A stretch of DNA of 64,000 nucleotides from Trichoderma breve (GCF_028502605.1 NC_079235.1:3038001-3102000), one strand, 5' to 3'; shown: positions 23,416 through 36,687, counted from the first letter of the stretch. Program-made: numbers and translations. Notes: generated by a model not told the origin, from the sequence alone.

Positions 23416-26400
23416 GGTTGTTGGTTGGGTACTCCCGTCGGATGGATGATATAGGCTTCCCTTGTCCTCACGTATATCTCCCCCGCTAAAAGGGCCGTCT
23501 CGACAAGCGTTGTCTTCGGCGTATTTTTTGAAAGGAAAAGTAAAACTCCAGCGGATCTAATTCGTATGCGTATGAAAATCTTAAGTTTTGCTGTGATGTA
23601 AAAAGAACGGCGGCGATGCGGGGCCTGGGTCCGCCTGGGGAGAGTTTAAAGGCCGTCGAGGCTCCTGTCAACGCATCCCACTTATGACTATCGAGTTATT
23701 GGAGGGCGGCCCTTTTCGATGAATCGATTCGGTAGCTGGACACGAGGCTCGCGGCAGAAAATGCTCGATGCCGTCGACGAGGCACGGGGCAAGTTGGAGC
23801 AGAGGTCAGCCGGGCTACCAAAGTGGCCGCGGGGTGGTCAGCGTGACCGCACCAGGAGACTGGCTCACGCTTTGCCGTATCGCAATCAAGATAGCAAATA
23901 ACGATCTGAATCCCATGCCCACCCAAGCAAGGCGGGCTGTTGATCACAGGAACGAAGATGAAAGATAACAAGTCAAAGTTGAGAGGCAAAAAGGGGGAGG
24001 GAGGAAAGGTAGAAAAACCTAATGTGGCCGGTGGCGTGTCGGAGGCATCGTCAGGAAAGAAAAGAAAAGGCTCAAGGGTACGAGTACGTTTTCGGTCGGT
24101 CTCCCCCACCTCGGTCGCCAACAATGCGGAAAGCAAATCCACTCCCCGTCAGATGCTGGAAGAAGCTGTGGCTGACCTCTGCAACGGGGGGCTTGTGGGC
24201 GTGGGCACTGGTTCCGGAAAACGCCATTTACGAGTTGTGACTGAATGCTGGACATTACTCGCGAGTACCGTAGAGTTGCCATCGAATAGACGGCTAGCGC
24301 CCAGCAAGCTGGGGTATATCGATAAGATACGGAGCCACGCCAACGCTAGCTGCTAGCGCTGCATGGAGACCCTGCGGCAGGGCAACCCCCACTAGAGCCC
24401 ACTAAGGTGGTGCTGGAGAGCCCACTACTGTACAGGTATACGGAGACCCTGAGTTGCACCAGCATCTTTGTGCCATTTCAAGTTCAGAGTACGGAGTGCC
24501 GTGGCATCCATTGCAACGATTTCGACAGCACATGCACCCAGCCATGCTGCGGTCAGTGCCGGCATGCGCCATAGCCTGTGGCGCTCTAGATAGGCCAGCC
24601 TTGCCGTGTGACGATTGCGTTGCATTCGGAGATGCCTCTCGTGCCTCATATATCGCTCATCTTCTACCTACCTAGTAGCATGACAGGACATTACCTTAAG
24701 GCATCCATGTGAGTTTTGTTGAGCCAAAGTACCTCTGTTAGTACCTTAGTAGGGTGGCAAAAGAAATACAGACTGGTCAAGTACTATTGGGTAGCACGTT
24801 TCGGGCCGTAAGAAACCTTGACCTCGATAGTGGAAGACTAGCAGGAACACGATTGCATTAACAGGTACCAGAAATTGATCCTTCCATATGGCGTGCTGTA
24901 GCGCAAACAGTTTGACGGGCCTCGTATTATTCGTGGGAGACGGGAAAATTCCATAGACTGTAGTAAAATGTGCATGCAGCATTCGAGGCAACGATCGACG
25001 CTGTCTTGGCTATTCAAAATCAGGGAGCACACGCCATGCCGCCTCTTAAATATCGCAGACCCGCTGGTACCCGATAACTGCAACTACATGTATTTGGCGT
25101 TAAGGGGGTTGTTTGCCTGATGCTAATGGACGGATAACAGCTAATTGGGGGAACACCCGGAAATGGTTCATAGGCACATACGGCATATGGGATGAGAAGT
25201 GTGAGGGAATGCATTGGGCATGAATAATACTGGGTAATGATAACCACCCCGGGGTAACTGCGTACATAGAATGCGGTAATATCCCGACGTTGGGCTCTTT
25301 GGGCCGGTTCTAGGGTATCAATATCATACCCCGAGTTTTGTTAGACGTTGTCGGCGGTCTATATCATTACTAGCGAGTGTAATACTGTTATTGTAAGACC
25401 AGGACAGCTACATTTCGCAGCAAGGGAAGATTCATGCTAAATTTGCATTATATCAATAGTACGCGTACGGAGTAATTGCCGGTACCTAAGTAGACCAGAT
25501 GGTTGAGATTTGGTAGCTGGGGAAATGGGCCATGTGGCCGGAGCATCTCCAGCTCCCGGCAAATCCCCATGTCGGCTGACTACGGAGAATGTCTCGGGGT
25601 ATTTCATCCGCCTTTAAGTGTTAGACAAATTACCTAGGGAGATTTAGACTTGGGGAGCCAGACTACATGCCAGATCTTGTGTAGCAGCTGATCAAAAGCC
25701 TTTGTCTTATGCGATTAGTACATTACTCTTCCCGATGTGGAAATTCTACTCCTCTTCTCGCTCGATTCTGCCGCCAACCGTGGATAACAGAGAGCTTACT
25801 TCCATTCACCAATAGTACTCGTTATGCTGCACATACTTATCTGTGGATAGGAACGTGTGGCTGTTTCTTCCTCAGTAGCAGCAACTTAGTTGCGGACTAG
25901 CACGGATAGCGATATTCACATGCTGAGCCATTCGCGGTTCAACGGTTTCTAGCTGAGCTGCTGGAGATGTTCGGAAGCTGGCATTGGTGCTCTTCCGGTG
26001 AGCTGATGCAAGCCGGCCAATTACGTATCATGGATGTCTCTCAATCCCGTCGATTTTCTGCAGCTGGCGTTGCTCCTTGCAGAATAAAGCGCATTTGAGT
26101 TGGCACTACGCAATCCCAGGCGATCGGCGTCACGCTTTCACGGCGTGGAATGGTAATGGTACTCAAATGGCTCATATTAGTAAAAGCCATAGAAAAAGAA
26201 CGAAAAGAGAGAGAGGCTGCAGGAATGTCTGTGCTGTCAGGCGGACAAGAAGATTCTTTCGTAGGGCATGGATGAATTAGTTAGCATTAGGTACCTAGCA
26301 AGAATTGGAGTCCTGCGCCTAAGAGGAACCGCCTGCACGCTGTAGAAAAAATTTCAACATCAATGGCCATAGAGGTACAGCAGGAGTCAATCTCAGGGTA

Positions 26401-26981
26401 AAAAGGCAAAACAAAAGTGGCCGTGATATTAATGATAGGGCGTTCTTTCGGCTTTACATGCACTGGGCCAGAATTTCTCCCGCTGTCATTGGCATGCTGT
26501 TGACACTCCAACTGTCGATATTTTGATTTGTGGGCAGCAGTGGCTCCTCTCCAGCGCCTTCACCCCTCTCGCGCCTCTGAACCCCTCGCCCCGAGCAAGT
26601 CGCCCAACCGCAGATTTGCCAAATTGTCCAAACCGACCTCAATTCTCTCCCTTGTGGTAGCAAATCCCGTCTTTCAGCACTGGCAAACCGGCCTTGGGCG
26701 TCTAAGCTGTACTCGGACCCTCCTCTTACGGCAGCCGATTCGCATCCTTTGCCTTTTCCACGGCATCCGCGTAGCACCGACAACAGCGACTCTCCGTGAC
26801 GCCAGCTACGGAATACAATCGGCCTGCCGACGACCTCGAACGCCGGTTGAAGCCTGGTTGAGCTGAATTCGACTGTTCGCAAAACCAGGCTCGATTGACG
26901 CTTCCCCGCCACCTGGACCCTGCTTCAAATTGCGTCGAACATCACTCCACTAGACAGGCGCGTGAACTGAGGTCTACAAGT
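23416..26981. other. 3.6-kb divergent intergenic region (F-box gene / PAS kinase)
   Basis: This is the divergent upstream region of the F-box gene and the PAS-kinase gene. It has small direct repeats around 24364-24450 (AGAGCCCACTA twice, GGAGACCCTG twice), a TACGGAGTA at 25466-25474, a TACGAGTA at 24079-24086, and CT-rich leader-like sequence at 26540-26970 before the kinase start. The section 24700-26300 is richer in A/T than its surroundings by eye. No gene is supported. Confidence 0.45.
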
Positions 26982-29900
26982 ATGCTTCAGACACATGGCG
27001 GCCCCCAAGACAACCGTATGTTTGGACATTGAAGCCAATCCGTAGACAAGACGCCGTGACTGATGCCCGTTCCATTTTCAGGCACCGAGAGCAACACGAG
27101 GGACGATGACAGAGGACACGACCGAGCCATGCAGCCTCTGTCGTTGCCCAAGAACCGCAGCACGGGAAACCTGCATCTATCAGCTGACCCATCCGACCGC
27201 AGTCGATACCGAATGTCCTTTGAAGCCTCGTCGTCCGGCATCTTGGACCACGACCCAATCACCAGGTTCGTCCCTTGGCGGCGGCGTGTTCCGCTCCAGA
27301 CTTGTGCCATGGTAGCTCGCTTTTGTTTGCTGACCGCGCGCTCCGATCAGACCATCTCCTATTACCGACCACGAGCACGGCTTGGGGCTCTCTGGCCTGC
27401 GCCGTATACGACAGCAGCATCCTCCCTCCCGGGCACCGACCCTGCCTAGCTCGAATGCATCTTCACGCAGCCCTTCCGTTGTTGCGCTCACCCGCTCTAC
27501 CTCCATGACTGCAATGCTGAGCAGCTACACTACGACGCCTTTCGCTGGAGCGCCCACATCTCCCAGCTTCTCCGAAGACCTGTCGCGGTTTCCTTCTGAA
27601 TCTCTACACTCCTTCTCCTTCGCACATCAATCGGAGGATTTTCTGCACAATCGCCAAAATGTCCTGAAACGTTCCCTCGAATTCATGAAGGACCGCATGG
27701 GCCTGTCCATGACTTCGACCCAAGCCGGCCTTGCCAGCGCCCAGGCCAGGGTTACCGGCGATGTCGACGCGCAGCATATGCTGGAATTTCTTGCACGCGC
27801 GCAAGTGATAGGCGCAGGAAACTTGCCAAATCCCGACCCTGCAGCCGTCGTTGTTCCGCCATTGACCGGCCCGGCTGGCCTACCTGCTGAGAATGTGTTT
27901 GAGAAGCAGTTTAGCCCGAGAGCGTCTGTCGTGGATTTGGTGCCAACCGATGTCACATATACAGCTTCAAAGGAAGTGCCTGTTCGCGATAAAGAGCCGA
28001 TATCCACCAACCATGCTGATGCGACTGCTGATGACGGCTTAAAACTGAAAGACTCAAGTAGAGCTCCTGCTGGCGGTGTCGGAGACGCTTCAAAGGCGCT
28101 ACCGCTCGCCTCAAGGCCTACCAACTTGAAGCGGACCATGACTGACACTCTGAGTATGGCCCTGCAAGATAAACTGATGGACACAATGTCACAGCCTTTT
28201 CTTACTGGTGAGCCTCTGTATGAAGAACCGCTGGCCTCTCCAGGATCAACAACACAGCCTACCGCACAGCTGAAGAGTTTCTCTGCTGCTACTGGCCCTG
28301 CGGTACACGGACATACGAATAGATGGGTGCCGGCTGCCCAAGCAATCTTCACAACAGAGGCGAAGCCACCTTGGACTATTTTAGCGGCCAACGATCTAGC
28401 CTGTCTTGTTTTTGGTGTTACAAAAGCCGAAGTTCGGAAAATGGGCATTCTGGAGGTTGTACAAGAAGAGAGAAGGTCTTGGTTGGAGCGGAGGCTTTTG
28501 CAGCTGAGTGACCAAGACTTGGATGAGGATAGTGACCACACTACCCCTGCTGCTTCGGCCGCGTCTGCGTTGCTGGGTGGTAGATCGGGAATCACTGCTC
28601 AGCTCCTCAACAAGCCCAACTCGAGAACGCCGCCGTCTCAAGTGGCATCCCCAAGACGAGCCCAGACTGTTCACAGCGGAGATCCAAACCCACCGAGTAC
28701 ACGTACCAGCGGCCACCATCGCAACAACCTCTCACGCGGTGTCTTGCTGTGTGGCGATGTAGTTCCGATTCAGAAGCGTAATGGCGCCACCGGATCAGCA
28801 AGTCTCTGGGTCAAGGAGAAGCGCGTGGGCTTGATCTGGGTTCTCGAGGAAATTCATGAGGATGTGGCGCAGATAGTGTTGGATGAAGAAGGTATCGTAC
28901 AGTCTGTTACGGGAGCAACCGAGCCAATCTGGGGCTTCAAAACAACAAAAGCAGGGTTTGACGTGGCCAAACTCATTCCACGGATACCGCGCCAGGGCAT
29001 TGATCCCAACGAGGGCGAGATCGACTTTGCACAGACAAGCCGAAGGCGGTACTTTACGTGTCCCAATTCCCACAAGTCGAATGTTCCATGCGCCATTGAG
29101 CAAGTTCGTGGAAAATTAGAGTTGCGTGTCTCAACTTTCCCTCACATGGCTGGCATCGTTGTCGTGGAACCGGAAACATTGAAGATTCGTAGCTCAAACT
29201 CTGTCTTCTCTGGTGCTTTGTTTGGATACGAAAAGCCTGATGGCATGCCTATATATTCTCTCATCCCCGACTTTGACAAGATCCTTGCTACACTCACCGA
29301 AGAAGACGGCCTTCAGCTGCTAGATGGCATGGTAGTCCCAGAGCACAGATTCCGCAGAGCCGCCGCCTTTTTTGCCTTGAAAGAACAACGTCCTAACGCT
29401 GCCGCCGCCTTCCTACAGCCCGAGGGCATACCGGCAAGACACCGGGACGGTTCCGAATTGAAAATTGATGTGCAGATGCGCGTTGTGGAGAGTGAAAAGC
29501 ACGTCGACATCATCGAAGAAAGTGATTCGGACACGACTGAAGGACACGACACGCGAGGTTCTGTTTCTCAATCAGAGCTGGTGTTTGCTCTGTGGATTAC
29601 CTATTCACGACACCTACACACATCGTCTTTACACTTAAATATGGAATCTCCCGAACACTCAGCGATTATAACGCCGCCTCATCAACCCTCGCCGGGCCAA
29701 ACTCCTGCACATACCCCCATGGAGATACCTTCGGACTCTGATGAACCCAAGATCGAGCCTGTCAAGCAACCCATCATGGCGATAGCCACCGCTATCCCCA
29801 AGCAGATCAAGGACGCTGCACTTGATGCTGCCGCAAAACTTACTGGACAAGCCAAACCAGAGCCGCCAAAGGAAACCCCGAAGCCAGAGAAGACTGGGGA

Positions 29901-30818
29901 AGATGAGCCCGAGCGCAAGACTACCATTGATGATTATACCATCCTTGAGGACATGGGCCAAGGAGCTTACGGTCAAGTGAAGCTTGCTAGGCACAAGAAG
30001 ACAGGCAGGAAAGTAGTGTTGAAATATGTGACTAAGCGTCGTATTCTCGTCGATACCTGGACTCGGGACAGGAAACTCGGAACTGTTCCCCTGGAAATCC
30101 ACGTCTTGAACTATCTACGAAAGCCCGAGTTCCGACACCCCAACATTGTAGAAATGGAAGGCTTCTTCGAGGACGACGTGAACTACTACATTGAGATGGC
30201 TCCCCACGGCCTCCCCGGCATGGATCTGTTCGACTACATTGAGCTTCGCGCAAATATGGAAGAATCTGAATGCCGGAGCATTTTTGTTCAGGTTGCGCAC
30301 GCCGTCCACTTCCTGCACACGAAAGCCCAGGTCGTTCACCGTGACATCAAAGACGAAAACGTGATTCTAGATGGCGAGGGAAATATCAAACTTATCGATT
30401 TCGGCAGCGCGGCATACATCAAGAGCGGCCCCTTTGATGTGTTTGTGGGCACAATTGGTAAGTTATTTTTCTTCCCTTCCTCTTTGCCATTTCCCATGGC
30501 GATGTTTCCTCCCTGAATTAATTGCTGACGCAACCATCTCTAGATTATGCCGCACCAGAAGTCCTAGCCGGGAAGCCTTATGGCGGCAAAGAGCAGGACG
30601 TTTGGGCTCTCGGCATCCTCTTATACACCATCGTCTACAAGGAGAACCCTTTCTACAGTATTGACGAGATTATGGACCGAGACCTTCGTATCCCCTTTAT
30701 CATCAGCGAGGACAGCATCGATCTGATCCGCTGTATGTTGAACCGAGACGTTGCTCAGCGGTATTCCATAGAACAGGTGCTGGATCACCCGTGGTGTAAG
30801 GCACATAAAGCCAAATAG
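26982..30818 (+). CDS. PSK1: PAS-domain serine/threonine protein kinase (PAS kinase), four exons
   Basis: Exons at 26982-27015, 27082-27265, 27351-30457 and 30544-30818 give 1199 aa. The donors are GTATGT, GTTCGT (unusual) and GTAAGT; all acceptors are AG. A long disordered N-terminus is followed by a PAS domain at about 397-470 (RWVPAAQAIF, PPWTILAANDLACLVFG) and further PAS-like strands to about 800 (LIWVLEEIHEDVAQIVLDEEG). The kinase domain runs from about 934 to 1195: GQGAYGQVKLA glycine loop, VVLKYV lysine, HRDIKDEN with catalytic Asp 1071, DFG with Asp 1089, and an APE in AAPEVL. Yeast Psk1/Psk2 and animal PASK couple nutrient state to glycogen and translation control. The kinase motifs are intact. 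The symbol follows the yeast name; a single fungal PAS kinase is not strictly Psk1 or Psk2. Confidence 0.92.
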
Positions 30819-31578
30819 AAACGGGGAGACGGAGAGCGGATATATATATTTTTGGTGGATTGGCGAGGGGGGCACGCGAACATAGACCCTGGAAGGTCAC
30901 GAAGAGCCACTATACATCTTTGGCGATGATACCCATGAAGTGATACATATTTTTACTGGAGAGGTTGGGGGAGGGGAGCAGCATCGTTGGCTAAGTGAGA
31001 ATAACGGAGACGATACATACATGCGAGATGTCCCTCATGGAATGGTGACTACGACAAATAATACGCACTTGATCATAAGCGACAATATCTAGGGAAGGCT
31101 GGGGGGAAGACTCACGTCTTTTTGACTGGGACAAAGGTTGGGTGGTTATTGGGGGTGCATGGTTCAACGGGTGAGGAGTTTTATTTCTTGTTCATCATGC
31201 GATCTGTTTGGGCAGGCGGACAAGATTTGGTGCTGTCTCTTTACTTTGTCCTTCCTATTTTCCTTCTTTTTTCACTATTTTTTCTTGATTTAAAAACGAA
31301 TGGCCGGTTTCATGTTATTTGGCATTCAAGAGCGCGAATCATAGCAATAAACTAAATAAAGCAAATCTGAATATTATATATTATACATACACATCCAATT
31401 ACAATAAACGCCTGCCCTTTACTATCTGCATGGCCCCTTTTCCAGAGCGGAAACTGGTGGAATTTTTGGAGAGCCCATGATGGTATCGGTCGAGTTGGTA
31501 TGGTACTTGTCAATGCTAATTGCGACATACGAGTCCTTCCGGTCGTGTTATAGAAGCACCAACTGGTAGTCATCACCC
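30819..31578. other. Convergent 3' spacer (PAS kinase / SEA4)
   Basis: This tail-to-tail spacer has a TATATATATT run just after the kinase stop (30840-30849) and G-rich and T-rich patches. No coding ORF is supported. Confidence 0.5.
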
Positions 31579-34500
31579 CTAATGATAGTTCAGCTCCGGA
31601 TTGGCCCTGAAACTACAGCGACAGCGACATTCTGGCACTGGACACTCAGCATGTCTCGCAAACCATTCCCTAGCGTGATCCAAGTGCAGCACATGCTCGC
31701 AACGGAGGCAAAACGTCGGAAACCTGCTCGCCATGCGCGTCTCCTCCCTCTCCTCGGGCCTATCCGACCGTGGCACACCGACAACCTCGTAACAGAGAAT
31801 GCAGCGAGGGAGATGTCTCCCACAGTTGGGACAGCTGACGCCAGAGTTGATGCTGGTTGCGAGCATGGGGTTGCGCGTCTCCATGGTGGACGAAGGCACC
31901 ACGGGTGCTGCGTTGTGATGATTGGCGAGAGACGTGCTGGCATCGCAGTAGACGCAGCGGAGGGCGATCTGGCGCGATGACGGCTTGAGTGCAGGCACAC
32001 CATCACGCTTGGAGCGTTTGGTGGACTCAACCTCGAACTTTGTCCGCTGGAAGAAGAAGCGATGGCGCTGAAGATAGGCGCGATATGCATTGCGCCATGC
32101 TCGGCAGCGGATGTCGTCAATGTATCGAGGAGCGCAAATGGACATGACGAGCGTGGCGGTCTGGAAGTCGTTGAACTTTTCTACATAGCGAGCAAAGATG
32201 TCCACCATGGTGTCGGTGATGCCAGTCAGACAGATGGCTTCAATGTCTCCCTCACTCACCGCGCGGGAGACTTGCTCGTTCAGCCACGTAGTAAGCTGGT
32301 CATCAGTGAAGTTGCGAAACGCAACGTAAGCTCTGTCTGCAAGGGGCAACGAAGACTGGTTGGCTATGATGGTCCAGTCGCCAGTAGCTATCAGGGATGA
32401 TATCGCCCGAAGATACGGATCCGTCTTTGACGCAACTGCCTCGTCAATGTCCAATTTCTCCTTAGGAAGCTTACCTTCCCGGCCTATGAGCTGCAGAGCC
32501 AATGAGACAAAGAGCAGCTCAGGATGTGACGGGCTAGCCTCTTTCAAGATCTCCACGGCTAGTTGTGTGTCGCCCCTGAAGAGAGCTCGGGAGGCTGCCG
32601 TTGTATGAATGCCGGCTGGATATTCCGGGTCGGCTTCCCGATCCAGGCCGCTAGGGTCATGATTCTGGTCATCGCCCCAGCCACATATTTCAAGGCATAG
32701 TTGGCGATGGTGAGGCTTTCTCGTCGCGACGCCGTCAAACTTGGGCAATTGGCGCTTCTTACAATATGCCCCAATGGTACGCTCCCACGTATAGGCATCG
32801 GGAACGTGGGCACCCGCAGACAGGCGAGATGTTGGATTTCGGCCTATTTGTAGGGACAAAAACCTGTTAGATTGGCGAAGAATCAAACCATATTCAGATG
32901 AAGCTGCTCACCAAGATTGTTTGTCCATATTGCATGCACTCCCAAGTAACTGAGATCCACGTGAGAGAGCATTAAGCCGCCATCATCTGCCGCCCGCTCC
33001 GCATCTGGAATATACTTGGTCAGCTGAGATTGAAAATGAAGTGCACATCTTGTCAAACTCACCACCAATCCAATCCCAGACGAATCTCTTCCAAGGGTCA
33101 TCTGATGTCACATTCCTATTGGTGACAGCATCGAACAGATATCTTTCCTTAGCACGAAAGAGCTTAACATGGTCCACCACAGCTTGTGCTTCTCTGGGAA
33201 GCCCGGACGAGGATGAAAGAGTGCCGAGGAGTGCTTCATGGATTTCTCTGCAAGAGCCAATCCCATTAGAGCTAATAGATGCGGAGCCAGGTTTACCATT
33301 ACCTAGCCGCCTCACATCGCTGGCATGCGGCCGGCCCTCGTCAGGTGAACCGGGAATAGAGCTCTCATCGCGTACATAGTTGCGTAAACTGCGAAGCTTT
33401 TCTGCAATCGTCTCGGCCTTTTCAAAAGACTCGGGCAAAGGCGCAGATATCTCATCCACAGCCTCGACAGTAATTGATATTGGCGTTTTTGGGTCTAGAG
33501 CCTTCTCGATGCTTGCCTCAACATTCACCTTGTCCGGTCCAAATATTGAAACGTCGGATAGATTTTTCTCAATGATGATGGGAGCAAACATCTTTGGGGC
33601 CTGTGTAGCCTCAAAACGCATTAAATCTTGGTACGGTGTATTCTCTGATCACAAGTTAGTATATTCGTAGTGAAATTCACACATCGGAGTCTGCCAACTA
33701 CCTTCAAGGCCACGATGGGGGGCTTGCCAAGGCACAAGCTTGAAAATATGATCGGCTGTGCGAGAAGATTGTTCCAAGATATCAAATCCTCCATTTGCTC
33801 GCAAGACCAAAAGTCTAGGTCGTAATGCTGGTGAGCCCAGCGTCACCCAATCAAACGACACGATTCTGTCATTCTTTCTAGAGTTGTCACGGTATGAGAC
33901 ATCCATTTCATGAGATCGCTGTACCTTGAGTAGCTCAGGGCCCTCGTGGGGGACGGCGTCTGACGACGGGAGTTCTTTGTTAGTTTCCAGGACCTTGAGC
34001 TGACCAGTACGGGACAAGACGGCGAGAAGGCCGCGATGATCACGGCAATAACGAAGGGAACGAATGAGGGCGTGCTTATCCTCAGCCATGGAGGACTCGG
34101 AATCGGTATCAACAACTGTGTCAAGGCGCAAGGCGCCGCCCCATGGCAGCTCATCTTCCTCAACGGCTTGAGCGTAGGTATGAGAGGCTACGGGGCGAGA
34201 GGTTGCTCTTCGATCCCATATCATGACTCCGGGATGGTCAAGAGCGGAGGATGCGAAGTAGTTTTGATCGGCAAAGTCGATTGCTAGGTTATTATTGCAT
34301 TTGGTATGAAAAGTAAGGACGCCAGTGGGATCTTGAGTCACTAGTAAGCACCTTTCCCGCCGAATCACAAATACTTTCTCAAGATTGCTGCTTTACTTAC
34401 CACGAAGGTCGTGTATCCTGACTCCCTGGCCCTTGATGCCGGCCGCCAACACTTGGGGACTATCCTCAAAGAATTTGATGCTTGAAACTGATACACTGGG

Positions 34501-34974
34501 CTCAACTCTCTTGGGTTCCGAAAGACCGCCCCAGTCAGGGAATCCTTTCCCTAAAGATGTCACGGCCGACAGACGATTGACATCCCACACTTGTAGACTT
34601 TGGTCCATTCGAACACGGTCCAAGCCTACGGCCAAAAGGCCAGTCGTGTTAAAGGAAACGGCTTGGCAAGTTCGCGCCATTTTAAGCCCCAGCTCGACAT
34701 ATGCATTAGAGCTATCGTCAATCCTCAAAAGATTCACGATTCCCGCGCCGGTACCAACAGCTAGCAGATTTGGATTCTCGGGAGACCAGTCATATGTCGT
34801 GAGAGGAGGAAAGTCATCGTGCCTGCTGACCTTGGTATAGTCAAATCTCCCAGCGCGTGCGTGGCCAGTGGGCTCATAGAGCTGAACAACACGATGCTGT
34901 AGGTTAATATGGACAAAGCTGTCGATTGAGGCATTGGGAGACCATTTGACAAGTCCTGGCTCGGGGCGATCCAT
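31579..34974 (-). CDS. SEA4: SEA/GATOR2 complex subunit Sea4 (Mio/MIOS), five exons
   Basis: Exons at 34974-34401, 34340-33702, 33644-33063, 33004-32912 and 32843-31579 give 1050 aa; all introns are 42-61 nt with GT...AG. Residues 1-400 form a WD40 propeller (KWSPNASIDSFVHINL, TYDWSPENPNLLAVGTG, LQVWDVNRL, VRIHDLR, VMIWDRR). A helical middle section follows. The C-terminal 125 residues form a zinc-binding module starting with CVYC near residue 926: SCPNCGRHLPRCILC, FCLRCEHVLHLDHAREWF, ECPVPECRCRC. This combination defines Mio/Sea4, part of the vacuolar-membrane coatomer-like SEA (GATOR2) complex that controls TORC1 in response to amino acids. The intron 3 acceptor was chosen as CCAG at 33005, because the nearer TCAG breaks the frame. 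Confidence 0.9.
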
Positions 34975-35705
34975 CTTTGATGCTGCGTCGGCAAGGTCGA
35001 TTCATCGACCACCGCTGTCGTCGCAAAGTGCTGAGTGTAGGACCCAAATACACGAGGTTTCCTTCAGAACTAATTTCGAATCACAATTCTCACTGGTATC
35101 AGTTTTGAACTGCGACAGGTCGTCGATAGATTCCTTTGGCGGCGGGTCGACTCAAACGCATAACACTGATGACGTTCCGCTTCTAGCCATGGCCTGATGC
35201 TGGACGATCGAAGGGTTCAAGCTTGGCCTGAATTGCATCCCGAGGTGGCCGAGTCTCTAGAATGGTGTTTTTGTAAGAGTATAAATTATAAATGACCTAG
35301 GTGAGAAATGGGAATGAAAAGGAAGAGCTGTATCTTGGTTCATCAGCTCAGCAGCTTTCTCATTGAATCGTCTGGAAGCCAGCTCTTGAGCTTTGGGCGG
35401 GACAAGCAGCTAGACTAGCAGTAGGCAGCCCCTGATTGGACAGTTAGGGCTGATGCGCTAGTCTGAATTCGGCTTTCCACCAGATAAGATAAGAAAAAGT
35501 ATTATGGAGTTTCCTTTTGCTTCCTTCTTTCAATTCATGCGCCCAGATTAGAAAAAGTTGTTTGGCAACACGAAACATCGAAAATCGAGACAAAGGGGCG
35601 TCTATTGCGTCAATCTTATCTCCTGTTTCTCATTTATCTCTTACGGAAGACCGGCATCACCCTCAATACCAAAACTACGATCCCTCAACGCAGAAACCAC
35701 CCTCA
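34975..35705. other. Divergent promoter region between SEA4 and EFG1
   Basis: This spacer of about 730 bp is shared by two divergent genes. It contains a tandem GATAAG pair at 35482-35493 and a tRNA A-box-like word near 35240 that has no matching B-box. The frame upstream of the EFG1 ATG is open back to 35517 but lacks an ATG. Confidence 0.5.
35482..35493 (+). promoter_or_regulatory. Tandem GATA-factor sites (AGATAAGATAAG)
   Basis: Two overlapping HGATAAG sites lie about 210 nt upstream of the EFG1 ATG and about 510 nt upstream of the SEA4 ATG. GATAAG is the recognition core of fungal GATA factors (AreA, Gln3 type), which need clustered sites. The site is read directly; its use is inferred. 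Confidence 0.4.
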
Positions 35706-36687
35706 ATGGGCACCAAACGGCAGCACGATGAGGTAGAGTCGCACGGCGCGGCCTCTGAAAAGAGGCACAAGTCGTATATTGGCCGCAAGCGACAGGCGCA
35801 GGAAGATTCAGGAGCCAAAAAGCGCATCAGGGCGATTGAGAGAAGCCTGCGACGGAACCAGGACATGCCGGCCAATGTGCGAATTGACCTCGAGCGAGAA
35901 CTGGCATCACAGAAGCAAATCATGGAGGACAAGGCATACAAGAAGAAGCGCAGCACAATGATATCCAAATATCACATGGTTCGATTCTTTGGTGCGTGGA
36001 GCCCTGCAGGCCAATTTTGCGGCTACTCCTTTGGCTTACGGTTTGCTGGATTTACTGACAACTCGTTTAGAGCGGAAGAAGGCCTCGAGGCTAGTGAAGC
36101 AGCTGAAGCGACAGCTGGAACAGGAAAGCGACGCGGACAAGGCAGAAAAAATACGGCACGACCTTCATATCGCCGAAGTGGATGAAGCATATACCCTCTA
36201 CTTCCCCCATCTCGAGACGTACGTCGGCCTATACAGCTCCACCGCCAAGAAGACATCCGACGAAGAGGAGACGGAGGAGAGCAAGCTTGCAGCTGCAAAG
36301 GCAGCTCTAGAAGCAGAGAGACCGCCAATGTGGGCAGTCATTGAAAAAGCCTTGGCTGAAGGGCCTCCCGCATTGGAGCAGCTTCGGGACCGAAGATCAC
36401 CAGACGATACCGGCAAGATTGACGATACACAGCCACCAATCAGGCCGCGGCCAACGGCCCCGTCAAGTGCGCCCGAACGACGACACAATGGCGCCTCACA
36501 ACATACTCGCGGGCAGCAGCAGCAGCGACCGGGCAAAGGACCAGACACATCATCCAAGCATGACAACAAGGACATATCACAGGCGCTTAACCGTAGAGAA
36601 AGGAGGAGGCTAATGCGGGAGGCCCAGGAGGCTACCAATGATGAGGACGATGAGAATGGAGACGGGGGCTTTTTCGAGGGGCTCTGA
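35706..36687 (+). CDS. EFG1: rRNA-processing protein Efg1, two exons
   Basis: Exons at 35706-35991 and 36071-36687 give 300 aa, with intron GTGCGT...TTAG of 79 nt. The start is the first in-frame ATG (MGTKRQHDEVES). A basic helical stretch covers about residues 33-150: KKRIRAIERSLRRNQ, VRIDLERELASQK, KKRSTMISKYHMVRFFERKKASRLVKQLKRQLE, then AEVDEAYTLYFPHLETYVGLY. This is the Efg1 domain, a long coiled coil. The C-terminal part is low-complexity (Gln run) with a RRERRRLMREAQ patch and an acidic end. Yeast Efg1 acts in early 18S rRNA maturation within the small-subunit processome. The protein is somewhat longer than the yeast one because of the disordered tail. Confidence 0.9.

Noticed and set aside
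23940..24356. Plus-strand ORF of 138 codons with a basic start
   Set aside because: No homology recognised, no promoter-like context, and overlaps equally long minus-strand frames.
24700..26300. Possible RIP-decayed repeat because of A/T-rich look
   Set aside because: No repeated unit or terminal repeats visible, and dinucleotide bias cannot be judged reliably by eye.
26454..26912. Minus-strand ORF of 152 codons upstream of the PAS kinase
   Set aside because: Antisense to the CT-rich kinase leader; Arg/Gly/Glu-rich composition is explained by that bias.
27627..28595. Long antisense ORF (322 codons) opposite the PAS kinase
   Set aside because: It is a shadow of the kinase reading frame; composition is low-complexity and no domain is visible.
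35236..35262. A-box-like TGGCCGAGTC suggesting a Leu/Ser tRNA
   Set aside because: No B-box or closing acceptor stem within the next 100 bases.
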